Origin: Ruminococcus sp. | GTDB lineage: Bacteria; Bacillota; Clostridia; Oscillospirales; Ruminococcaceae | DNA: 10,328 nt | Assembly (NCBI GenBank): GCA_014799675.1 | Contig: JAAVHM010000130.1 | Location: 1 to 10,328, forward strand | Direction: 5' to 3' | Shown here: piece after piece, positions 1 through 6,648 of the stretch | Numbering within the stretch: position 1 is the first letter of the stretch | Layout of the letters: every line of letters starts with the position of its first letter | Notes under the pieces: model-generated | The model's input: the letters and a program-made list of their open reading frames with translations, nothing else | Told to the model about the DNA's origin: nothing | Database searches by the model: none | Made by a program: the position numbers and the translations under genes

Positions 1-1428
1 ATAGTCCGCTTTAAGGCAGTTCAGAATTTTTCCGCGGACGGGGATGATCGCCTGAAATTCAGCGTCCCGCGCAGTCTTACATGAACCGAGAGCCGAGTCA
101 CCCTCAACGATATAAATTTCACGGCGGGACAAGTCCTTTGTACGGCAGTCCACAAATTTCTGTACCATGTTGGAAAGGTCAATGTTTCCCGCAAGCTTCT
201 TTTTAAGGTTCTGCTTGGTTTTCTCCGCGCTCTCACGGCTTCGCTTGTTGAGTATGACCTGTTCCGCAATTTTCAAAGCGTCGTCGGGATTTTCTATAAA
301 ATAAACCTCTAACTGGTGCTTTAAAAATTCCACCATTGCTTCATAAATAAATTTATTTGTGATAGCCTTTTTCGTCTGATTTTCATAGGAAGTGAGGGTG
401 GAAAACGACGACGAAATAAGCACAAGACAGTCCTGCACGTCAATAAATTTAATCTTGCTTTCGCTTTTTTGGTACTTGTTGTTATTTTTCAGATATGCGT
501 CAATTTGGGAAACAAACGCGTTCTGAACGGCTTTATCAGGTACGCCGCCATGCTCAAGAAAGCTTGAATTGTGGTAATATTCAAGCGCGGCTACCTTGTT
601 TGAAAACGCCACGGCAAAAGAAAGCTTCACCTTATATTCGGGCTTGTCGTCACGGTCACGACCCTTGCGCTCACATTGCCAATACTGGGGCGGGGTAATG
701 TAGCCGTCCCCGAGAATTTCTGTAATATAGTCGGAAATACCGTTCTCGTAAATGTAGGTGTTTTCCTCAAATTTGCCCTCCTCGTTCTGCCAACGGAACA
801 CAAAGGAGATACCGGGGTTTACAATAGCCTGTTTTTTCAGAGTTTCCTCAAAATATTCACGCCTTACCGCAATGTCGGTAAAGACCTCCAAGTCGGGTCG
901 CCATTTGGTTTTTGTACCCGTTTTCTTGCGGGTGGTTTCCTCTTTCTGCAAGCCGCCGACGTTCTCGCCCTTTTCAAAGTGAAGATTGTACTTGAAGCCG
1001 TCGCGGTAAACCTCAACGTCGGTGTATTCGGAAGCATACTGTGTAGCGCACGCGCCCAGACCGTTAAGTCCCAAGGAGTACTCATAGTCGCCGCTTTCGT
1101 TGTTCTGATACTTGCCGCCTGCGTATAATTCGCAGAAAACAAGCTCCCAGTTGTAGCAGTTTTCCGTCGGGTTGAAATCCACGGGACAGCCTCTTCCGAA
1201 GTCCTCGACTTCAACGGAATTGTCCTGAAAATATGTGATGATAATTTTGTCGCCGTTGCCGTCTCTTGCCTCGTCGATAGAGTTTGAGATTATCTCAAAA
1301 ATCGAATGCTCGCAGCCCTCGATGCCGTCCGAGCCGAAAATAACCGCGGGACGCTTTCTTACTCTGTCCGCGCCGTTGAGCTTGGTAATACTTTCATTTC
1401 CGTAATTTTTCGCTTTTTTTGCTGCCAC
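1..1428 (-). CDS. Type IIA DNA topoisomerase B subunit (ParE/GyrB-like), 5' part, runs off left edge
   Basis: This is the ATPase/TOPRIM subunit of a type II topoisomerase, which with a GyrA/ParC partner relaxes or decatenates DNA. The frame is open from a GTG at 1428 to base 1 (476 codons) and has no stop in the window. The GHKL ATPase domain has KRPAVIFGS near residues 25-33, EIISNSIDEA at 45-54 (predicted general base E45, ATP/Mg ligand N49) and DFGRGCPVD at 76-84. GLNGLGA follows as the ATP-lid glycine motif, then TGTKTKW. The TOPRIM motif EGDSALGS starts at residue 442, followed by PVRGKILN. GTG is chosen because an AGAAAGG ribosome site lies 10 bases upstream and translation immediately gives the conserved N-terminal KLNGADRVRKRP. 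The motifs differ from classical GyrB (DNGRG becomes DFGRG, EGDSAGGSA becomes EGDSALGSC), so this is probably the divergent ParE-like paralogue of Clostridia and not the main gyrase. The assignment to ParE is inference; membership of the type IIA B subunits is firm. Confidence 0.93.
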   Translation of the reverse strand, partial: MAAKKAKNYGNESITKLNGADRVRKRPAVIFGSDGIEGCEHSIFEIISNSIDEARDGNGDKIIITYFQDNSVEVEDFGRGCPVDFNPTENCYNWELVFCELYAGGKYQNNESGDYEYSLGLNGLGACATQYASEYTDVEVYRDGFKYNLHFEKGENVGGLQKEETTRKKTGTKTKWRPDLEVFTDIAVRREYFEETLKKQAIVNPGISFVFRWQNEEGKFEENTYIYENGISDYITEILGDGYITPPQYWQCERKGRDRDDKPEYKVKLSFAVAFSNKVAALEYYHNSSFLEHGGVPDKAVQNAFVSQIDAYLKNNNKYQKSESKIKFIDVQDCLVLISSSFSTLTSYENQTKKAITNKFIYEAMVEFLKHQLEVYFIENPDDALKIAEQVILNKRSRESAEKTKQNLKKKLAGNIDLSNMVQKFVDCRTKDLSRREIYIVEGDSALGSCKTARDAEFQAIIPVRGKILNCLKADY

Positions 1429-1490
1429 TTTTTATCTGCCTTTCTTTTAAAAATATTTATTTAAAAAAATTTTTTTACTGACTTTTTATT

Positions 1491-1525
1491 AAAAAAATGC
1501 GGCATAAAACCGTACCTCCGCCGCA
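1491..1525 (-). terminator. Rho-independent terminator-like hairpin upstream of the topoisomerase gene
   Basis: Read on the minus strand, TGCGGC (1525-1520) pairs with GCCGCA (1503-1498) across a 16-base loop, and seven T residues follow at once (1497-1491). It lies about 290 bases past the stop of the upstream small gene and about 63 bases before the topoisomerase start. It could end read-through from the upstream gene or act as an attenuator in the topoisomerase leader. The stem is short and the loop long, so strength is uncertain. Confidence 0.5.
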
Positions 1526-1550
1526 AAAGGTTTTTAAAACGCAGAGTGGA

Positions 1551-1569
1551 GTTGATAACAAGTATCAAC
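1551..1569. promoter_or_regulatory. 19-base palindrome, possible operator
   Basis: GTTGATA (1551-1557) and TATCAAC (1563-1569) are perfect 7-base inverted arms around a 5-base spacer. The size and symmetry suit a dimeric regulator site in the leader or promoter region of the topoisomerase gene. No regulator is identified. Confidence 0.3.
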
Positions 1570-1720
1570 GAAAAATAATGTGATTCTTTCTTCATCATTG
1601 AACATAAACATATAAAAAATAACGAAAAAGAATAACAAATATCCGTGAACATTAAACCTTAACAATGGAGGTGGCCCCCATAGGGGAGCAAAGTCTCTGC
1701 GTTTACGGGAAGCTTTAATA

Positions 1721-1817
1721 CTAATATCAAATTAAAAAGTTTGCAAAAAATCAAGCAAAAATTTGCATATATGATTTTGGCGAAGATTTTTTGCATACAC
1801 TTTTAATTTGAGATTAG
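1721..1817. repeat. 97-base AT-rich inverted repeat, MITE-like
   Basis: The outer arms at 1721-1740 (CTAATATCAAATTAAAAAGT) and 1799-1817 match in inverted orientation apart from one mismatch and one extra base. Inside them TGCAAAAAATC (1742-1752) and GATTTTTTGCA (1785-1795) are perfect inverted arms. The whole element can fold into one long hairpin. Its right arm covers the stop codon (1814-1816) of the upstream gene. A miniature inverted-repeat element is a plausible reading; no clear target duplication is seen and there is no open frame inside. It could instead serve as a 3' stem for the upstream transcript. Confidence 0.55.
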
Positions 1818-2323
1818 GATAAGATGTCGATTTCCATAGTCTCCGTGCTGTTCAGAGTGTCAAGAGCAAGCTGCGCCCTTGCAAGGGTTTCGGCAGCCCT
1901 TGCGTACTCCGCTTCCGCAGCCTTTATGTCGTAATTGGCATAGCTGTAGTCGATTATATTTGTGCGGAAATTTGAATTCTGCCGCACCTTTGGAAGCCTG
2001 TCCTTCATGCCCGCAAGCTTGTTTTTCTTTCGCGTAAGCTGGGGAATGTACACAAGCATTTCGTCCACAGTCATGTCAAACCCGGGGACGGTATGTGTGG
2101 TGTTGAACACGTTCAAAGCGTGCTTGACCCTGCGAATTTTTTCCTCAATTTCCGCAAGCTTTTTCTGTGTTTCCTCAAAATCGTATTCGGGGCGAACCGT
2201 TTCAATGTCCTCACTGACGGCGGCGATAAAGGTACAGCTTTCCGCCTCCATGTTCAGAACGGACGAATAGTCTTCATTCAGCTGCCGCAAAATTTTAGCA
2301 GCTTCGGCAGACGTGTATTTCAT
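1814..2323 (-). CDS. Conserved hypothetical protein, charged and mostly helical (possible DIP1984/septicolysin-like relative)
   Basis: The product is a 169-residue soluble protein of unknown function. An ATG three codons further upstream (2332) is rejected because the AAAGGA ribosome site directly abuts it; the same site sits 9 bases before the ATG at 2323, giving an MKYTSAEAAKIL start. Residues about 45-70 and 125-155 are rich in Glu, Lys and Ala and look like long helices, possibly a coiled coil (EETQKKLAEIEEKIRRVKHA). Between them lies a distinctive block with NVFNTTHTVPG, TVDEMLVYIPQLTRKKNKL and a basic stretch. The helix, NxxNxxT-like block, helix arrangement recalls the DIP1984 family, but this is from memory and weak. 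There is no signal peptide or membrane segment. The gene has its own promoter at 2361-2389 and is probably transcribed alone. Its stop codon lies inside the inverted repeat at 1721-1817. Confidence 0.85.
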   Translation of the reverse strand: MKYTSAEAAKILRQLNEDYSSVLNMEAESCTFIAAVSEDIETVRPEYDFEETQKKLAEIEEKIRRVKHALNVFNTTHTVPGFDMTVDEMLVYIPQLTRKKNKLAGMKDRLPKVRQNSNFRTNIIDYSYANYDIKAAEAEYARAAETLARAQLALDTLNSTETMEIDILS

Positions 2324-2360
2324 GCAAATCATTCCTTTGTTTTACTTAGGTTAATACTTT

Positions 2361-2389
2361 AGAATACCACAAAATAACTCTGTTGTCAA
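2361..2389 (-). promoter_or_regulatory. Sigma-A promoter for the hypothetical gene at 2323
   Basis: On the minus strand a perfect TTGACA (2389-2384) is followed by a 17-base spacer and TATTCT (2366-2361). The -10 ends about 38 bases before the chosen ATG at 2323. It sits directly downstream of the lipoprotein gene, so the small gene need not depend on upstream transcription. Confidence 0.8.
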
Positions 2390-2413
2390 TATTTATTGAA
2401 AAAAATTCATAAT

Positions 2414-3409
2414 TTACCAATTTACTATACATTTATCCCATTCTTCGCCCTCTTTATAGTATTTTTCGGGGTAAACCGCGATTTCGGGAATAAGCGCAGT
2501 CTTGTACACACCCCTGTCTCGGTAAACTTCTGTAAGTCCGCCGTTTGTGTCTGGCTTTAGTGTGATGTTGTAAAAATTATATCCTACAGTATCATTATCA
2601 TATTCTCCTGCAATCAAAGGGCTTCGGCAGTTCAGAATAAAGCTGTTGTCGCTGCGGTATAAGACCTCGTAAATCTCTACATCAACACTTACGCCGTTTA
2701 CGCCCCTTTTCTTGGCAATATCGTCAACAAACACCTGCGCCGCCTCTCCGTAATATTTGTTAAAATCCTCAACAGGCACAACGATAGAGCCGTATTCATG
2801 AAAACCGTCCTCATCTCGGTAAAGCTGATATGTCTTAAATGTATGCGAACCGAAAACAGTTGCGTCGTAAATGCTTTCCGTTATCTCAAACCCGCCGTCG
2901 TAAAGCTTGCTGACATCCAGCATCATTGCGTGTCCCTGTCCCGATATTTTTTCGTCAAGAACAGGCTTGCCGTCTGTCATTATGTAAACATCGCAGGGCT
3001 GAGTGTTTCCTAATGGCTGACATACAATAACATCGTCATAAACCTTATATATCCATTCATATGGTATCTCGTTGTTCAGCGGAGTTACCTCGCCGTTTTC
3101 GTCCTTAAAAAAGCCCTCGCCCCTGACATGATAAACCGCAGCTTCATTTTTCTGTCCAACAAATGTAAATCCGTTTATGTAATCAATTTCGCTTGTGCCT
3201 ATTGCTTCTGCCGTAACTTCCGCAGTTGTCTCTGTAGTAACCGTTGTCGTTTCTGCCGTCGTAACGGTTGCAGCCTCCGTTGTTTCGGCGGAAACGCTTG
3301 ACGTACTCATTTCGCTCGTCCCGCTTGCTTCCGTAATTTCCTCACCATTACCAGCGGCACAGCCCGCCAAAACCGCCAAAGAAAAAATAACAGCCAAAAG
3401 CTTTTTCAT
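2414..3409 (-). CDS. Secreted lipoprotein of unknown function
   Basis: The product is a 331-residue predicted lipoprotein anchored on the outer face of the membrane. Residues 1-17 form a type II signal peptide: MKK, a hydrophobic stretch, then the lipobox LAGC with C17 as the lipidated cysteine. Residues about 22-70 are a low-complexity Thr/Ser/Glu/Ala linker (runs such as TTVTTETTAEVTAEA) typical of spacers that cross the cell wall. The remaining ~260 residues look like a folded, beta-rich domain with many aromatic and acidic residues (for example NGFTFVGQKNEAAVYHV), which I do not recognise. A GGGGGA ribosome site lies about 8 bases before the ATG. It is on the same strand as the ABC operon, 122 bases past the ATPase stop, but has its own candidate promoter and operator-like repeats. 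A substrate-binding or surface sensor role is possible but unsupported. Confidence 0.85.
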   Translation of the reverse strand: MKKLLAVIFSLAVLAGCAAGNGEEITEASGTSEMSTSSVSAETTEAATVTTAETTTVTTETTAEVTAEAIGTSEIDYINGFTFVGQKNEAAVYHVRGEGFFKDENGEVTPLNNEIPYEWIYKVYDDVIVCQPLGNTQPCDVYIMTDGKPVLDEKISGQGHAMMLDVSKLYDGGFEITESIYDATVFGSHTFKTYQLYRDEDGFHEYGSIVVPVEDFNKYYGEAAQVFVDDIAKKRGVNGVSVDVEIYEVLYRSDNSFILNCRSPLIAGEYDNDTVGYNFYNITLKPDTNGGLTEVYRDRGVYKTALIPEIAVYPEKYYKEGEEWDKCIVNW

Positions 3410-3446
3410 AAAAAAATTCCCCCATACAGTAAAATATTATAATAAT

Positions 3447-3475
3447 ATCTTACCATATAGGGGAAATATTTGCAA
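3447..3475 (-). promoter_or_regulatory. Candidate promoter of the lipoprotein gene
   Basis: On the minus strand TTGCAA (3475-3470) is followed by 17 bases and TAAGAT (3452-3447). A better -10, TATAAT (3441-3436), lies just downstream but has only a poor -35 (TTCCCC-like). Either could be used; a weak -35 fits activation through the repeats immediately upstream. Confidence 0.45.
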
Positions 3476-3485
3476 TAACATTTTG

Positions 3486-3522
3486 GTTACAATTCGGTTA
3501 CAATTTTGTCGGGAATTGTAAC
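3486..3522. promoter_or_regulatory. Three copies of GTTACAATT: operator-like direct and inverted repeats
   Basis: GTTACAATT occurs at 3486-3494 and 3497-3505, exactly 11 bases apart, and inverted (AATTGTAAC) at 3514-3522. The direct pair lies 10 bases upstream of the candidate -35 of the lipoprotein gene. An 11-bp period of short direct repeats is the usual layout for OmpR/PhoB-family response regulators (TTACAA-N5-TTACAA here). The inverted pair could also form a 9-bp stem in transcripts from the ABC operon, but no T-run follows, so it is not a standard terminator. Confidence 0.5.
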
Positions 3523-3531
3523 TTGTTGCCT

Positions 3532-4338
3532 TTAATCCGTCTCCTTTGAGAACAGCATACGGTCGTTGCTGAGAGCCTTGCCGCTGACCTCCTCAAACTT
3601 TTTCAGGAGCGCGTCAACAGTCAGATTTTTCTTTTCCTCGCCCTTAACGTCGTAAATTATCCTGCCCTCGTTCATCATAATAAGACGGTTTCCGTGCTTG
3701 ATAGCGTCGCTCATGTTGTGAGTTACCATCATAGCCGTAAGGTTGTGCTCCGCAATTATCTTGTCGGAAAGCTCCAGAACCTTTGCCGCAGTTTTCGGGT
3801 CGAGAGCAGCGGTGTGTTCGTCCAGAAGAAGAATTTCGGGCTTTTTCAGAGTAGCCATAAGAAGCGTCAGAGCCTGTCTCTGTCCCCCCGAAAGCAGTCC
3901 CACCTTTGTGGACATTCTGTCCTCCAAGCCAAGGTCAAGCATTTTTAACTGCTCGTGATATTCCTCACGCTCTTTTTTTGTAATGCCCCATTTGAGACCG
4001 CGCGGATTTCCTCTCCTTGCCGCAAGAGCAAGGTTTTCCTGAATTTCCATAGTCGCCGCAGTACCCGTCATAGGGTCTTGGAAAACCCGTCCGATAAAGC
4101 CCGCCCGCTTGTGTTCGGGGAGACCCGTTATGTTGTTCCCGCCGATTATTATAGAACCCGAGTCCGTGGGCCAAACGCCTGCAACAGCGTTCAGCGTTGT
4201 GGATTTTCCCGCGCCGTTTCCGCCGATTATCGTAACGAAATCGCCCTCGTCAAGCTTTATGGAAACGCCGTCCAATGCCTTTTTCTCATTGATAGTGCCA
4301 AGGTTGAAGGTCTTTTTAATGTTTATCAGTTCAAGCAT
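3532..4338 (-). CDS. ABC transporter ATP-binding protein (COG1101 / TrpZ-like)
   Basis: This 268-residue cytoplasmic ATPase powers the importer encoded by the two genes upstream. Walker A is GGNGAGKST (39-47), the Q-loop is Q87, the ABC signature LSGGQ is at 149-153, Walker B is ILLLDEH (169-175, catalytic E174) and the switch histidine is H207 in MMVTHNMSD. All catalytic residues are present. The start at 4338 (MLELINIKKTF) is preferred over the ATG at 4374 because AAGGAG lies 9 bases upstream and the protein then begins at the usual first beta strand. The start overlaps the permease stop by 8 bases (4331-4338), which suggests translational coupling. The family pairs with ABC_sub_bind lipoproteins; the ligand is not shown by the ATPase itself. 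No terminator was found after the stop. Confidence 0.95.
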   Translation of the reverse strand: MLELINIKKTFNLGTINEKKALDGVSIKLDEGDFVTIIGGNGAGKSTTLNAVAGVWPTDSGSIIIGGNNITGLPEHKRAGFIGRVFQDPMTGTAATMEIQENLALAARRGNPRGLKWGITKKEREEYHEQLKMLDLGLEDRMSTKVGLLSGGQRQALTLLMATLKKPEILLLDEHTAALDPKTAAKVLELSDKIIAEHNLTAMMVTHNMSDAIKHGNRLIMMNEGRIIYDVKGEEKKNLTVDALLKKFEEVSGKALSNDRMLFSKETD

Positions 4339-5284
4339 TGCCCGCATCTCCTTCCATAGCTTCCATAGCGGCATTTTTCGCAGCCTTTTTAAAGGACGTT
4401 TTCGCGCTGTTCCTCAAATAAGGTACAGCAAGGAAAATAATTACAACGATAGCCGAGAAAAGCTTGTTGTTCGCCGAGGACAAGCCGAGCAGCATAACGA
4501 GCTGAAGCACAAGGAAGTAAATTATTGCGCCGATAGCCGCAAACGCAAGCTTCGCGACAAAGTTAAAATGCTTGCCGAAAATCACCGAGCCGAGGACTTC
4601 GCCGATGATTACAGCGGCAAGTCCTATAACGATAGCGCCTCGTCCCATGTTTACGTCCGCAAAGCCCTGATACTGTGAAAGCAGTCCGCCGGAAAGTCCC
4701 ACAAGACCGTTTGAAAGCACAAGAGCAATAACCGTGGACTTTTTCGTGCTTATGCCCTGCGCCCTCGCCATGTTGGGATTGCAGCCCGTTGCGCGGATAG
4801 TAAAGCCGTACTCCGTGCCGAAAAACCAGTACAGAATTGCAATGATGACCGCAACTATAAGCGCGGATTTTATCATTGCGGGAACAGCGTATCTTGACGA
4901 TACCACAAGGGGATATTTGTCAACGCTTACGGGACGGTTCGACTGCCCCATAATGTCAAGGTTTATAGAGTACAGCGCAAGCTGTGTAAGTATACCTGCC
5001 AATATTCCGGGAATACCCAAAAGCGTGTTGAGAAGTCCCGTGACAAGTCCCGCAAGACAGCCCGCCGCAAATGCACAGAGCAGCGCAAGCCATATCGGAC
5101 AGTCGTGCATTGTTATAAGCATAACGGCAACAGCTCCGCCTGTGCCGATAGAACCGTCTACAGTAAGGTCGGGAAAATCCAGTATTTTATAGGTGATAAA
5201 TACGCCTATTGCCAGAATACCCCATATCAGACCCTGTGATACGTTTCCGGGCAGCGCATTTAAGAATGTTGTCAGCACATTCAT
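4331..5284 (-). CDS. ABC transporter permease (COG4120 / TrpY-like)
   Basis: This is a 317-residue integral membrane protein forming the import channel. It has about eight to nine hydrophobic segments, beginning near residues 16-33, and belongs to the branched-chain-amino-acid-type permease fold. The family-typical ILDFPDLTVDGSIGTGGAV block sits at 34-52 and conserved Gly-rich loops (SNGLVGLSGG, about 190-200) follow. The C-terminus is a basic/alanine-rich tail. The start at 5284 has AAGGAG 8 bases upstream. It lies 87 bases after the substrate-binding protein gene, with a strong intercistronic hairpin in the gap, and overlaps the ATPase start. Related systems have been proposed to carry tryptophan or other small ligands; which one is used here is not known. 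Confidence 0.94.
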   Translation of the reverse strand: MNVLTTFLNALPGNVSQGLIWGILAIGVFITYKILDFPDLTVDGSIGTGGAVAVMLITMHDCPIWLALLCAFAAGCLAGLVTGLLNTLLGIPGILAGILTQLALYSINLDIMGQSNRPVSVDKYPLVVSSRYAVPAMIKSALIVAVIIAILYWFFGTEYGFTIRATGCNPNMARAQGISTKKSTVIALVLSNGLVGLSGGLLSQYQGFADVNMGRGAIVIGLAAVIIGEVLGSVIFGKHFNFVAKLAFAAIGAIIYFLVLQLVMLLGLSSANNKLFSAIVVIIFLAVPYLRNSAKTSFKKAAKNAAMEAMEGDAGNA

Positions 5285-5320
5285 TTCAATTACTCCTTAA
5301 CAGTACTCATTTACAGCAAT

Positions 5321-5347
5321 ACGGGGTACAGAAAGGCTGTACCCCGT
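5321..5347 (-). promoter_or_regulatory. Intercistronic hairpin between substrate-binding protein and permease genes
   Basis: ACGGGGTACAG (5321-5331) and CTGTACCCCGT (5337-5347) are perfect 11-base arms around a 5-base loop. On the minus strand no T-run follows, so it is unlikely to be a full terminator. Such stems after the first gene of an importer operon commonly protect the upstream mRNA and raise binding-protein levels over the membrane components. Confidence 0.7.
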
Positions 5348-5371
5348 TGCCGGAATTATTTTTAAATTAAA

Positions 5372-6394
5372 TTATTCTGCAATTTCAACATAATCCTCGG
5401 GAGGTGTGATACCCAAAGACTGGCAGATTTCAGCGTTGTACTTCTTCTCAACCTTGGGAGCGAACTCGATATCCATATCGCCTGCGTTCTTGCCGTTTAC
5501 AAGAATGTCGTAAGCCATTTCGCCTGCCTTGTAGCCGATATCGTAGTAGCTGATAGAAAGGGAAGCAACGCCGCAGCCCTGACAGATACCCTCTTCACCC
5601 GCGATTACAGGAATGTTTGCGGGAACAACAACGTTCTTAACTGTCTCTGTAGCGTTTGCGATAGTGTTGTCTGTGGGGATATAAAGAACGTCGCACTCTG
5701 AAACAGCAGTGGTTGTCATAGCCTGTATCTCGTTGGAATCCGCAACGGAGTATTCCTTGTAAGCGATGCCGTCAGCAGTAAGAGCAGCTTCCATAAGTGT
5801 TGCCTGATACTTTGAGTTAGCCTCTGCGGAGCAGTAGAGGATACCTACCTGCTTGACCTCGGGGAAAAGCTCAACTATCATGTTCTCCTGCTCTTCGATA
5901 GGAGCAAGGTCGGAAGTACCTGTGATGTTCTTGCCCTTCATTTCAACCCAGTCAGCAACGCCCATAGCAGTTGCGTAGTTTGTGATAGATGTGCCCACAA
6001 TGGGAATACTGCTTGTAGCGGAGGAAGCCGCCTGAAGCGAGCCTGTAGCGTTTGCCATAATAAGGTCAACGTTGCTTGAAACGAAGTTGTTGCAGATAGT
6101 TGTGCAGTTTGTAGCCTCGTTCTGCGCGTTCTGATTGTCAAACTTTACGCTGTCGCCGAGCTTATCCTTGAGAGCAGTCATAAAGCCCTCTGTAGCAGCG
6201 TCAAGAGCAGGGTGCTCAACGAGCTGGCATATGCCTATGTTGTAAACCTTGTCCGAGCCGCCTGCCGCACCTGCGTCGCCGCCGCCGTTGTTAGCAGAAG
6301 TACCGCCTGCGCTGCCGCTGTCGTTTGAACAGCCTGCCATGCTGAAAAGCATAGCGGAAGCCGCCATAGCGGCAAGAATTCTTTTCATCTTCAT
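5372..6394 (-). CDS. ABC transporter substrate-binding lipoprotein (ABC_sub_bind family, TrpX-like)
   Basis: The product is a 340-residue lipoprotein that captures the ligand outside the cell and delivers it to the permease. Counting from the ATG at 6394, residues 1-22 are a signal peptide with lipobox MAGC (C22), followed by a Gly/Ser/Asn-rich linker to about residue 48. The mature domain begins with YNIGICQLVEHPALDAATEGF, the opening of the PF04392/COG2984 fold, and includes PIVGTSIT, GILYCSAEANS and PVIAGEEG. The first in-frame ATG (6403) is disfavoured because AAAGGA lies only one base before it; spacing to 6394 is 10 bases. ATG 6388 is also possible. It is the first gene of the operon, with a promoter at 6466-6494. 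The family contains proposed tryptophan (TrpX) and other binding proteins, so the ligand remains open. Confidence 0.94.
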   Translation of the reverse strand: MKMKRILAAMAASAMLFSMAGCSNDSGSAGGTSANNGGGDAGAAGGSDKVYNIGICQLVEHPALDAATEGFMTALKDKLGDSVKFDNQNAQNEATNCTTICNNFVSSNVDLIMANATGSLQAASSATSSIPIVGTSITNYATAMGVADWVEMKGKNITGTSDLAPIEEQENMIVELFPEVKQVGILYCSAEANSKYQATLMEAALTADGIAYKEYSVADSNEIQAMTTTAVSECDVLYIPTDNTIANATETVKNVVVPANIPVIAGEEGICQGCGVASLSISYYDIGYKAGEMAYDILVNGKNAGDMDIEFAPKVEKKYNAEICQSLGITPPEDYVEIAE

Positions 6395-6425
6395 AATAAT
6401 CATATCCTTTGCTTTTTAACATATT

Positions 6426-6455
6426 TGCGCTGACGCTTTAGCGAAACACAGCGCA
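6426..6455 (-). promoter_or_regulatory. Leader hairpin of the importer operon
   Basis: TGCGCTG (6426-6432) and CAGCGCA (6449-6455) pair over 7 bp, with an inner CGCT/AGCG stem. The element lies in the 5' untranslated leader, between the -10 box and the ribosome site. No T-run follows it. A role in mRNA stability or as a protein-binding stem is possible. Confidence 0.45.
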
Positions 6456-6465
6456 TTTGTAATAT

Positions 6466-6494
6466 ATTATATCACACTTTTTCAAAAATGACAA
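6466..6494 (-). promoter_or_regulatory. Sigma-A promoter of the ABC importer operon
   Basis: On the minus strand TTGTCA (6494-6489), a 17-base spacer and a perfect TATAAT (6471-6466). The predicted transcript starts about 65 bases before the substrate-binding protein ATG. Confidence 0.8.
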
Positions 6495-6648
6495 CTTATT
6501 TATAAAGCAAAAATTTTATTTTTTGCAATTTTTGTGCAATATACAAAAATATGCCCGAATTTGGGACTTATATTTCATATAATTAACAACCGTTTGTAAA
6601 ATTCCTGATAAAAATTATTACACAATTATTACAAAAGTAAAGTTCCTA

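Larger units (their letters stand above)
1429..1813. other. 385-base intergenic region with several structured elements, no convincing gene
   Basis: This gap separates two minus-strand genes. Going leftward it holds the AT-rich inverted repeat (1721-1817), a GC-rich island at about 1666-1712 that includes CCCC-ATA-GGGG, a 19-base palindrome (1551-1569), a terminator-like hairpin (1491-1525) and a very A/T-rich stretch before the topoisomerase ribosome site. A 63-codon minus-strand frame (1461-1652) crosses the hairpin and has no good ribosome site, so I do not call it. No clear -35/-10 pair for the topoisomerase gene was found. Confidence 0.6.

Noticed and set aside
676..1128. 150-codon plus-strand frame
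   Set aside because: Antisense to the topoisomerase ATPase region, whose minus-strand translation shows conserved motifs throughout.
1461..1652. 63-codon minus-strand frame in the gap before the topoisomerase gene
   Set aside because: Low-complexity product, weak ribosome site, and it reads through a terminator-like hairpin; likely chance.
2347..2365. DtxR/IdeR-like operator near the promoter of the hypothetical gene
   Set aside because: Only one half (TTAGGTTA) fits; the opposite half is not its inverse, so it is too weak to call.
2390..2413. Terminator after the lipoprotein gene
   Set aside because: A T-run follows only a tiny A/T-only stem (AAATT/AATTT), not enough to support a terminator.
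3497..3522. Terminator for the ABC operon
   Set aside because: The 9-bp stem is AT-rich and is not followed by a T-run on the minus strand; better explained as operator repeats.
6404..6471. T-box or other riboswitch in the importer leader
   Set aside because: The leader after the promoter is about 65 bases, with only one short hairpin and no terminator; too short for a T-box.
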